Part shown: positions 10,885 through 19,303 of the stretch, one piece after another | Layout of the letters: each line of letters starts with the position of its first letter | Position numbering within the stretch: the stretch's first letter is position 1 | NCBI GenBank assembly: GCA_018136815.1 | Contig: CM030940.1 | Coordinates: forward strand, 1,382,613 to 1,446,612 | Length of the DNA: 64,000 nucleotides | Direction: 5' to 3' | Source: Isochrysis galbana | Taxonomy: Eukaryota > Haptophyta > Isochrysidales > Isochrysidaceae | The notes under the pieces: model-generated | What the model saw: the letters and a program-made list of their open reading frames with translations, nothing else | Database searches by the model: none | Told to the model about the DNA's origin: nothing | Program-made: the position numbers and the translations under genes

Positions 10885-12780
10885 CAACAATTCACAATCA
10901 CAATGCGCAGTGCGTGCCCCTGCCCGCCCTTCGCCTTCCGCTGCCAGCTGTGCGTGCGACGGGTACCACAGGCGCACGGGCACCAGAGGTTCCGAGGCCT
11001 GTGCCACACGCCACAGCGTGCGCCCCCCAGCTCCCGTTCCCCATTCATCCGAACTCGCTCGCGCGCGCGCTCGGCACCACCGTATATGTACTGCTTTTCC
11101 GCGGCCCCACATATGTCAATGTGTGGGAGTGGCCGAGCGGTCCAAGGCGGTGGATTAAGGCTCCATTCTCGAAAGAGGCGCGGGTTCAAATCCCGTCTCC
11201 CACAGCCCTTTTTTTTCGTTTGCTTCGTCTTGGCTGCTGCGTCAGGGGCTCTGGCCACAGCTCTCTCTCTCGCTTCATGTTGGCTGCTGAGTCAGGGACC
11301 CAGTTCCGCGGCCACAGCTTTCTCTCCTGGCTCCACGGCGCGCGCGCGCGCGCTCAGGGGGCCGGCCGCCGGCCGCGGGCTACGCATAGCTGATAGTTGA
11401 AGTTGGCAGCCTGAAACGGTTTTTAAAGGTGGTAGTCCAATAGTCTGAAGAAATGACCCCCCCCCCCCAGATGATGAGAGGGGAAATCCGCAACGGGGCA
11501 TGCCTCACGCGAGCGATTGAGGCGGTCACAGACCCGTCTATCCTCTATGGTCTATGGAGGTTGGCCCCTGCACAAGCTGCAAGCTGCATTCCGCATTCCT
11601 GCGGACGGCAGAGAAGGAGAAGGTGGCGAGGAGGCTGGCCGATGGCTGAAGAAGGCCATGCAGTAGCTACCGCAGCAGCCGGCGAGGGGGATGCCTCACA
11701 GCTGATGTTGCGGAAAAGCTTGGGCTTGCCGCTTGCCGGTGTCGGTGACGATGTGTGGTAGTAAGGAGTGCTCTTGTTCTTAGAAAATATTCATTATAGG
11801 TCATTAGCATTAGCATTAGGTCATAGGTGAAGATAAATAAACCTTTTAATAGTCTCACCGCACACGCGGCCGTGGACCCTCTACTTTCTACTCACGTAGG
11901 AAACTTTCTACACCCCCACTTCCCCGGCCCTTCTCCCCCCGCCATAAGGCGACTCCCCCCGTGCACAACTAGGGGGATAGGGGTGAGGGGTGAAGGGCTT
12001 AGATATGGTCCGGTGGCCCGCGCCCCCCCCCGGTGATCATTCCCCCCCTTCCTCCTGTGTCTCTGAGTGGGCGGCGGTCTCAGCCCCGACTTATCCTGTA
12101 AACAGGTGCGGGACTTACCTATTTTTCGGTGAGCGGAGCTCTCGCTCCGCCCACCCCCTTCTCCGCGCTCTCTCTCCCCTCTCCTGCGGCACGCTGTCGG
12201 AGCGAAGCTCGTTTCCTCTTTGGAAACGAGTCGCGAAGGCGCACCGGCGGCTAGCGCGGCGCACGGTTCGTCCGGGGAGCCCGGAACGGGCTCATCGGGA
12301 GAACGGGGAGGGCAAATGACGGGCATATGTGGAATGGACGGGAGAGTGGCACGGAACGCGAATCGGAGGGACGGAGGATGTAAGAAAGGGCGCGGCGAGC
12401 AGATACCGCTTATTTGGGACTCGTAGGGACTCGTAGACTCGAAAGGCTGACTCGGAAGACTCGGGGCTTGGGGTACTCAAGGGGCTGCAGGTCACCAACA
12501 GGCGATACAGTGGGCAAAAAACCACACAAACCAACACTCTGCACTCAAACATTGACGGTAACAGGCCGGAAACATACGTTAAACGAACCCCCTCTGGTGA
12601 GCAGATTCAGGAGTGCCCACCAGAAAAAGAGGAGAGAGAGAGAGAGAGAGAGCGAGAGAACGAGGGCTCGGGTCAAAACACAACTCGGACTCCGGCTCGG
12701 ACTACAGAGTAAAATCCAGTGCCCTCGCGAGTCCTGCCTCGAGTCTCGCGAGGCAGCGCCGAAGGACGCTGAAGGACGCG
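10885..12780 (+). repeat. Left arm of a large inverted repeat
   Basis: Nearly identical in reverse complement to 14237-16110. Arms differ by scattered substitutions (for example around the tRNA 3' flank) and by about 28 bp near 12130-12160, GTGAGCGGAGCTCTCGCTCC, absent from the right arm. The arm carries tRNA-Leu(AAG), a CG-alternating tract near 11339, and at 11840-12200 a block shared with 23826-24180 and 57170-57530. Arm differences argue that both copies are real rather than one sequence assembled twice. Confidence 0.85.
11123..11204 (+). tRNA. tRNA-Leu(AAG)
   Basis: 82-nt cloverleaf with a long variable arm. Acceptor GTGGGAG pairs with CTCCCAC, discriminator A. D-arm TGGCCGAGCGG (A box), anticodon loop TTAAGGC giving AAG, variable arm, then T-arm GCGGGTTCAAATCCCGT (B box). 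A run of T at about 11210 suits Pol III termination. No intron. Confidence 0.93.
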
Positions 12781-12794
12781 CTGGGAAAGACATA

Positions 12795-13468
12795 GGGTGG
12801 TCAAACAGGGGCTTTTTAACGACTAGTAAGGGTTGGGCTGCATTTTTTGACCGTGGCGCGATGCCCAATAAAAAACCTCCGGGGGGGGCTACCTGACGCT
12901 ACGAAAATCTTCGCCAAGAAATGGTGCGATTCGCCCCCCCCTCTCTCCCCCTCCGTCACGCGCGCTCACGCTCTACCCGTAAAGAATGGGCGGTCGCGCC
13001 CGCGGGGGGATCGGTTCCTCTATATCTAAGCTACATTCGGCATTTGATTCCCGCCCGATGCAGCGCCGTGTCGGGCTGCCGACAGTCCGACCACCCCCTG
13101 ACCCTCTGGCATCATTGCCCGCGCAGCCCACCCAGCACATCACAGCGCGCGCACGCGGCTACCCTGGCTACCAGAGGCCCCACCCCGACCATCCCGACCC
13201 GTCCCTCGCAGGATTCGCCCTCTCTCGAACTCGGCATCGAGAACTAGGATCAGCTCCTCTTTAAGCCCTTTCCGACTTTAGCGTCTTTCGTCAATATTTG
13301 CTTACGTTTTGTTGTGGGGGCCCAAGGGGGAGGTCTGGGTCCCAATGGGGCCCGGATATGTGCTAGTTGGGTGTTTTGGGAACTTTCTACCAAAAAAAAT
13401 CCTGAAATTTCCTTAACCGTGAGATGGTCATTTTTTCACCCCTAATAAAAAACCCTGTTTGACCGCCC
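12795..13468 (+). mobile_element. Non-autonomous DNA transposon with terminal inverted repeats and TA target duplication
   Basis: Left end GGGTGGTCAAACAGGG (12795-12810) is the inverse of right end CCCTGTTTGACCGCCC (13453-13468) with one mismatch. TA flanks both sides (12793-12794 and 13469-13470), suiting a Tc1/mariner-type TA duplication. A second inverted pair, TTTTTTGACCGTGG and CCGTGAGATGGTCATTTTTT, lies inside. No transposase. It sits in the spacer of the large inverted repeat. Ends of the same family recur at 7521, 8495, 10183, 10478, 23809 and 24576. Confidence 0.75.
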
Positions 13469-13477
13469 TAAAAGACA

Positions 13478-13740
13478 CGTGAATGTGAGGGAAAGTTGGG
13501 TCAGTGCTGTGTTTTCACCCCCCCTCTGCAGTCCTCCCTCCCCTCTCTCCATTCCCTGATTTTCCCGGGCCAGGCCGGGAAAAATACGTGAATGTGAGGG
13601 ATGATTGGGTCAGTATTGTGATTCCCCCCCTCCGCGGTCCCCCCCCCTTCCGCAACTCTCCTCCCTCCCCTCTCTCCACTCCCTGATTTTCCCGGGCCAG
13701 GCCGGGAAAAATCCGTGAATGTGAGGGAGGATTGGGTCAG
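13478..13740 (+). repeat. Tandem repeat of about 110-127 bp, three units
   Basis: Units start with CGTGAATGTGAGGG at 13478, 13587 and 13714. Each has TTGGGTCAGT; the first two run through a C/T-rich stretch to CCCTGATTTTCCCGGGCCAG, and the third is cut short. It fills the right part of the inverted-repeat spacer next to the TA-flanked element. Confidence 0.75.
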
Positions 13741-13789
13741 TGTTGCGACCTCCCCCTTCTCGGCAGTTTTTTTTCCCCATTCCGCTCCC

Positions 13790-14236
13790 CCCTCCCCCCC
13801 ACTTCCGCTCCCCCCTCCCCCCCCTCCGCTCCTCCCCTTCCCCTTCGCTGTTTCCCCCCCCCTCCGCCGTTCCCTTCCCCCCCCTCCGCGCGGTTCCCTC
13901 CCCCCCTCCGCGCGCCGAGACGGCGGTCCTTTCCCCCCCTCCGCGCGCCGAGACGGCGGCCCTTCCCCCCTCCGCAGATTTCCTTCCCCTCCTCCCTCCT
14001 CCGCCGCTTCCCCCCCCCTCCGCGCGCCGAGACGGCGGCTCTCTTCCGCGTCCGCGCGTTGAGGCGCCGTCTTCTCTTCCCTCAACCCCCCCGCGCGAAA
14101 GTCCCCCAGCGCGTCCCTCAGCGTTCCCCAGCGTCCCTCAGCGTCTCCCAGCGTCTCTCAGCGCCCCCCCCTGTCCGTCAGCGATGTCCCGCAGCGCGTC
14201 CTACAGCGTCCTTCGGCGTCCTTCAGCGCTGTCCCG
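13790..14236. repeat. Pyrimidine-rich low-complexity region with two minisatellites
   Basis: Poly-C/CT sequence, in which a unit with GCGCGCCGAGACGGCGG recurs around 13910, 13945 and 14025. From about 14100 to 14270 a short unit of the form CCCTCAGCG or CCCCAGCG repeats and runs into the right arm. Long frames here are only proline/serine repeats. Confidence 0.7.
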
Positions 14237-14695
14237 CAGCGCGTCCTTCAGCGTCCTTCGGCGCTGCCTCGCGAGACTCGAGGCAGGACTCGCGAGGGCA
14301 CTGGATTTTACTCTGTAGTCCGAGCCGGAGTCCGAATTGTGTTTTGACCCCCGAGCCCTCGTTCTCTCGCTCTCTCTCTCTCTCTCTCTCCTCTTTTTCT
14401 GGTGGGCACTCCTGAATCTGCTCACCAGAGGGGGTTCGTTTAACGTATGTTTCCGGCCTGTTACCGTCAATGTTTGAGTGCAGAGTGTTGGTTTGTGTGG
14501 TTTTTTGCCCACTGTATCGCCTGTTGGTGACCTGCAGCCCCTTGAGTACCCCAAGCCCCGAGTCTTCCGAGTCAGCCTTTCGAGTCTACGAGTCCCTACG
14601 AGTCCCAAATAAGCGGTATCTGCTCGCCGCGCCCTTTCTTACATCCTCCGTCCCTCCGATTCGCGTTCCGTGCCACTCTCCCGTCCATTCCACAT

Positions 14696-14880
14696 ATGCC
14701 CGTCATTTGCCCTCCCCGTTCTCCCGATGAGCCCGTTCCGGGCTCCCCGGACGAACCGTGCGCCGCGCTAGCCGCCGGTGCGCCTTCGCGACTCGTTTCC
14801 AAAGAGGAAACGAGCTTCGCTCCGACAGCGTGCCGCAGGAGAGGGGAGAGAGAGCGCGGAGAAGGGAAAAATAGGTAAGT
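14696..14880 (+). other. Repeated short ORF ending at a splice-donor-like site (ALAAGAPS peptide)
   Basis: The frame reads MPVICPPRSPDEP, then AALAAGAPS, and ends in AAATAG|GTAAGT. Its inverted copy is at 12148-12326 (-). Related peptides are encoded at 18388-18530 (MPVVNPEESSM, then SALAAGAPS) and, more weakly, at 25410-25610 (+) and near 31600-31680 (-). Shared wording across diverged copies hints at a once-coding first exon of a mobile element. Function unknown. Confidence 0.4.
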
Positions 14881-15788
14881 CCCGCACCTGTTTACAGGAT
14901 AAGTCGGGGCTGAGACCGCCGCCCACTCAGAGACACAGGAGGAAGGGGGGGAATGATCACCGGGGGGGGGCGCGGGCCACCGGACCATATCTAAGCCCTT
15001 CACCCCTCACCCCTATCCCCCTAGTTGTGCACGGGGGGAGTCGCCTTATGGCGGGGGGAGAAGGGCCGGGGAAGTGGGGGTGTAGAAAGTTTCCTACGTG
15101 AGTAGAAAGTAGAGGGTCCACGGCCGCGTGTGCGGTGAGACTATTAAAAGGTTTATTTATCTTCACCTATGACCTAATGCTAATGCTAATGACCTATAAT
15201 GAATATTTTCTAAGAACAAGAGCACTCCTTACTACCACACATCGTCACCGACACCGGCAAGCGGCAAGCCCAAGCTTTTCCGCAACATCAGCTGTGAGGC
15301 ATCCCCCTCGCCGGCTGCTGCGGTAGCTACTGCATGACCTTCTTCAGCCATCGGCCAGCCTCCTCGCCACCTTCTCCTTCTCTGCCGTCCGCAGGAATGC
15401 GGAATGCAGCTTGCAGCTTGTGCAGGGGCCAACCTCCATAGACCATAGAGGATAGACGGGTCTGTGACCGCCTCAATCGCTCGCGTGAGGCATGCCCCGT
15501 TGCGGATTTCCCCTCTCATCATCTGGGGGGGGGGGGTCATTTCTTCAGACTATTGGACTACCACCTTTAAAAACCGTTTCAGGCTGCCAACTTCAACTAT
15601 CAGCTATGCGTAGCCCGCGGCCGGCGGCCGGCCCCCTGAGCGCGCGCGCGCGCGCCGTGGAGCCAGGAGAGAAAGCTGTGGCCGCGGAACTGGGTCCCTG
15701 ACTCAGCAGCCAACATGAAGCGAGAGAGAGAGCTGTGGCCAGAGCCCCTGACGCAGCAGCCAAGACGAAGCAAACGAAAAAAAAGAGC

Positions 15789-15870
15789 TGTGGGAGACGG
15801 GATTTGAACCCGCGCCTCTTTCGAGAATGGAGCCTTAATCCACCGCCTTGGACCGCTCGGCCACTCCCAC
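15789..15870 (-). tRNA. tRNA-Leu(AAG), second copy in inverted repeat
   Basis: Same 82-nt sequence as 11123-11204 on the other strand, with anticodon AAG, intact A and B boxes and a T-rich terminator. Only flanks differ (GCTCTTTT here, GCCCTTTT there). Both look functional. Confidence 0.93.
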
Positions 15871-16110
15871 GCATTGACATGTGTGGGGCCGCGGAAAAGC
15901 AGTACATATACGGTGGTGCCGAGCGCGCGCGCGAGCGAGTTCGGATGAATGGGGAACGGGAGCTGGGGGGCGCACGCTGTGGCGTGTGGCACAGGCCTCG
16001 GAACCTCTGGTGCCCGTGCGCCTGTGGTACCCGTCGCACGCACAGCTGGCAGCGGAAGGTGAAGGGCGGGCAGGGGCACGCACTGCGCATTGTGAATTGT
16101 AGTGAATTGT

Positions 16111-17129
16111 GATATAAGGAGGGAATCTTCGAAACCCCATAATTGGTTAAAGAAAGACCGGAGTTAACTAGCGCCACGGTATGATCCAACGGCGAGCATC
16201 TGAGGGGAGATCAGGGTCACACATGGGAGGGGTGTCTTGGCGGCGATGCGGCGATTGATCAATCCGATTGAACTCATTTATTTCGACATTCGACACTTCA
16301 ACTTCAACACATCCTTGGGCCTTACTTCCTTGCTTGGGCTTGGGATGTGGGATGGTGGCGATTCAACGCTTTTCCACCTTTCACCTTTCACCTTTGGGGT
16401 GTTGGCGATCGAACGCTTTCCCACCTTTGGGGTAGCGGTAAATCAACGCTCCACGCTTTCCTCCTTTGGGTTTGAGATCGAAGGTTGAAGATTGAGATTT
16501 AGCAGGTGACCCCTGCTCCTGCTCAACAGTCAGCAGGCCGCGGGCATCGGGTAGCGGGGTAAGGTCACAGGTTACCACGTCGAACGTTGAGAATTAGAAC
16601 TAGAATTAAGAATGGTAGGCTTGTGACTTGTAGATCGTCTTGTCAGCTAGCACTAGCACACCTAGCCACATACTCTTGCGCCAACCCCAACCGCGCACTC
16701 CCCCATCGCGAGGTGGGGGCTCTGTTTCTGTTGCCGATGAGGCACGGTCCCTCAGCACTAGCTAGGGTTATACTTATATACTACCGCATCCAGAAACCAG
16801 AAACTCTGACGGTGTGTGCATTCACGGTCACGGACTCTACAATATCATGTGGGCCCTAAAAACCATCTAGAGTCTATAGTCTATAGCTATAGAGGTCTTT
16901 TGCGGAGTTTTCGGAAGGTTGAAAGAACGGGCGAACGGGCTTGAAATAGTTCTTTGGAGGGCTCTTGCAACTGCTCCACAACAACCTACTTTTATAAGTG
17001 GGGGTCAATGGGGGCCTCGCGCCCCCCTCTCTCCATCGCGGACACCCCCCGGGGTGGGCCCGTACATTCAACCTCAGCCCCTGCCCTCTGGCAGGGGCTG
17101 GGCAATCATCATCCTGGCCCAGACCCTTC
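16111..17129. other. Spacer with short degenerate tandem repeats, no gene seen
   Basis: From about 16357 to 16470 a unit of roughly 45 bp (GGCGATCGAACGC, TTTCCCACCTTTGGGG) repeats about three times with decay. The rest has no supported frame or RNA gene. Confidence 0.45.
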
Positions 17130-17290
17130 GTGGGCGCGGGCCGCGACTCGCACTCCCACGCCCATACTGGGCCTGCCCTCGAGCTGACTCCCCCCCCTCC
17201 CCTGGTCGCCAGGCATACAGAGGCCGCAGGGAGGCCCCAATGGCCAGCGTGGCAAGCGTGGGAGAGGCAGGGGGGGCCAGGGGCTGAGCC
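17130..17290 (+). repeat. Dispersed repeat, shared with 37360-37640
   Basis: GTGGGCGCGGGCCGCGACTC, CACTCCCACGCCC, GCCCTCGAGCTGAC, GGTCGCCAG and GTGTGGGAGAGGCAGG-type segments occur in the same order at 37360-37640. Frames across it are glycine/proline repeats without a start context. Confidence 0.5.
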
Positions 17291-17365
17291 CCAGCCTCCA
17301 CTGCCCCCTGAGCTGCCCTTGCTGGCCCTCTGGGAGCCCCCAAAGGCCCTCTGAGAGCAGGCCGT

Positions 17366-17790
17366 TGTTGTATTCCTGCCCACTGCCCATCTGAAGACTG
17401 TAGGCATGAATATTCGCGTAAGGTACGCGCTCACAATTACAATTGAACAGTTCCCCGTGTTGCCACTAACGCACAAGGCACACAGATTCGGATTCCCCAT
17501 GGTCTCAAGTCCAGGTTTGCAGATTTTGGTCTCGAAATTTGCGATTCGAATTTTGTTTTTGCTATTACTATAATTGTTGGCTCGTTTAAGGTAATAAACC
17601 GGCATGACTTCGACTTCTCGTTCTGCAGTCGCTCTGCGAGACTCTCTCTCTCTCTCTCCGTCCGCATCTCCTCGGCCGACGACAGGAAGATTCGTCCAAA
17701 ACATTCTCCGGTCCCAAGATATCTCGTGGGGGGTCTCTCCGCGCTCCGCGAGGGAAAGGACGCGATCTCGCTCCGAGATTGGCCTCGCGC
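17366..17790 (+). mobile_element. LTR-like dispersed repeat, copy 2
   Basis: Same order of segments as the copy at 7900-8340, starting TGTTGTATTCCTGCCC, with a much shorter CT tract (17641-17659). Identity continues to CTCCGAGATTGGCCTC, after which the flanks differ. No chromodomain follows here. Confidence 0.6.
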
Positions 17791-18387
17791 CCTCCCACGC
17801 TGCCCCGCCGTGCCCTCGGTCCCTCGCCCCCCCCCCCGCGGCAGGTTCTTTCCCTCGGCGTGCCGTCCGTCGCCTCCGGCCCTCTTCTCTTACCTTCTCT
17901 CGATGTCGGTGATTGAAGGAAACCCGATGCTGCTGCTCGGGAACGACTTCTTAGCTCTCTTCTCTTACCTTCTCTCGATGTCATCAAATGTTCCATGACC
18001 GTCTTTTATCTTCTCTCGTCTATCGGTCATATCTCCCCAACGAGATCTGCCCTCGTTGTGTCGGCCTCCCCTTTGTCGCATGTCTGCGCGTTGCTGAGTT
18101 GCCCTGGTGCCGACGCCTGGCCGTCCGTCCAGATGTGGTTAGTTTTCGCCCCGTTTGGGTTAGTTTGTGTGGCTCTGTGCCCTCGAGATTTTTGTAGCAA
18201 CTTCACCGTGTTCCCAAGCGAGTCCCCCCCGAGTTCCTGAGTCTATACCCCGAGTCAACGAGTCAATACAAGCCAAGCACGCGCCTGAGCCACCCCCAGC
18301 CGCCTGCCGCCTGCCACCACCTCCCACAAGCCTCCTTCCACACTTCCGCGCCCTCCGTGCGTCATGCATCGTGCGTCAATCACCATG
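17791..18387. other. Pyrimidine-rich spacer, no gene seen
   Basis: Contains a local duplication: CTCTTCTCTTACCTTCTCTC at about 17880 and again at about 17957. No supported coding frame. Confidence 0.4.
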
Positions 18388-18698
18388 CCCGTAGTCAACC
18401 CCGAGGAAAGCTCCATGAGCTCCCCGCAAGAACCGCATTCCGCGCTAGCTGCCGGCGCGCCCTCGCAGGCCATCTCCAAGAGTGAGATCAGCCTTGCTCT
18501 GACAGCCGTGGCGCGCCGCATGGCGACGCGCCGCAGGGAGAGGGGTGGAGGAGAATGGAGAGAGGGAGAGGGGGGGTTTTGCACCCCCCCCGATGGAGTG
18601 CGGTAAGAAACGGGCCCCGTTTGTGTTAGCAAACGGGCGAAGGGGGGCGGCTGGCGACAGGAGGAAGAGAGGAAGGGAGTGGCTCAAGACGTCCTTGT
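18388..18698 (+). repeat. Composite dispersed repeat, middle part (ALAAGAPS peptide)
   Basis: Encodes a diverged version of the peptide at 14696-14880. It is followed by a hairpin-prone CCCGTTTGTGTTAGCAAACG and GGCGGCTGGCGACAGGAG, both also found at 57720-57775, directly ahead of the next repeat block in each place. Confidence 0.55.
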
Positions 18699-19048
18699 GG
18701 CAGGTATCGGGGGGCGCAGTCATTTATTTCTTCGAGGACTGCTCGCGGCGCGAGCTGTAAAGGCCGTTCTGCTTCTCGACGAGAGGTCCCTCCCCCTCCC
18801 CCCCCGGTGTTTTTCCCCGGAGAGTCGGCCGGCGTCGACCGGTCCGCCTCAATGGGTTTTCCCTCATTGTAACTTGTGGGGAGTTATAATGGGAGCCGGG
18901 GGTTTGCGAGGGGGGAGATTTGAAGGGATGCATATGTGTATGTGTCTGTGCCACCACTTCAAGGCGTGCGGGCAGGTGCGCTGAGGGGTGTCGTGATAGT
19001 ACCGGGCTAGTGGGAGTAGTGGTACTAACGCTCAGTTGTTTTATTATT
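18699..19048 (+). repeat. Composite dispersed repeat, 3' block, copy 1
   Basis: Starts GGCAGGTATC and runs through TCATTTATTTCTTCGAGGAC, GGAGAGTCGGCC, CCGCCTCAATGGGTTTT, ATAATGGGAGCCGGGG and TAGTACCGGGCTAGTGG to TTTTATTATT. Other copies: 33762-34133 (+), 57811-58192 (+), about 10236-10440 (-), and a decayed one at 49375-49530 (-). The TTATT-rich end resembles a retroposon tail. Confidence 0.75.
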
Positions 19049-19303
19049 GCAACTGCTCCACAAAAATAGGAGTGGAGTATAAGTAATGAACACACAGCCG
19101 ATGAGAGAGAGCCGCCGGCAACCCCCGCCTTCCGCTCTGCTCCGCTTCCCCGCCTCCCCCCCCCCCCCCCCCCCACCCCTCTTCCCCCTTCCCCCTCCCC
19201 CCTCCCCCGGCCCCAACTTCCTCCCACCCCTCCCCCTTCCAACCCCTCCTCCCAACCCCCCCCCCCCCCCCCCCAGCCCTCCTCCCCTCTTCCTTTCCCG
19301 CAT

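Larger units (their letters stand above)
14237..16110 (-). repeat. Right arm of the large inverted repeat
   Basis: Reverse complement of 10885-12780 with few substitutions. It lacks the roughly 28 bp present at 12130-12160, so here GAGAAGGG runs directly into AAAAATAGGTAAGT, which looks like a splice donor on the plus strand. Homology stops near 16110, where the flank diverges to GTAGTGAATTGTGAT. It includes the second tRNA-Leu copy. Confidence 0.85.

Noticed and set aside
12110-12125. GGGACTTACCTATTTT as a U1 snRNA 5' end
   Set aside because: Only the seven bases ACTTACC fit; the following sequence does not fold or read as U1. In reverse it is a splice donor-like site.
10885-16110. Inverted repeat as a pure assembly artefact
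   Set aside because: Arms differ by point changes and a 28-bp segment, which a duplicated contig would not show. Still worth long-read proof.
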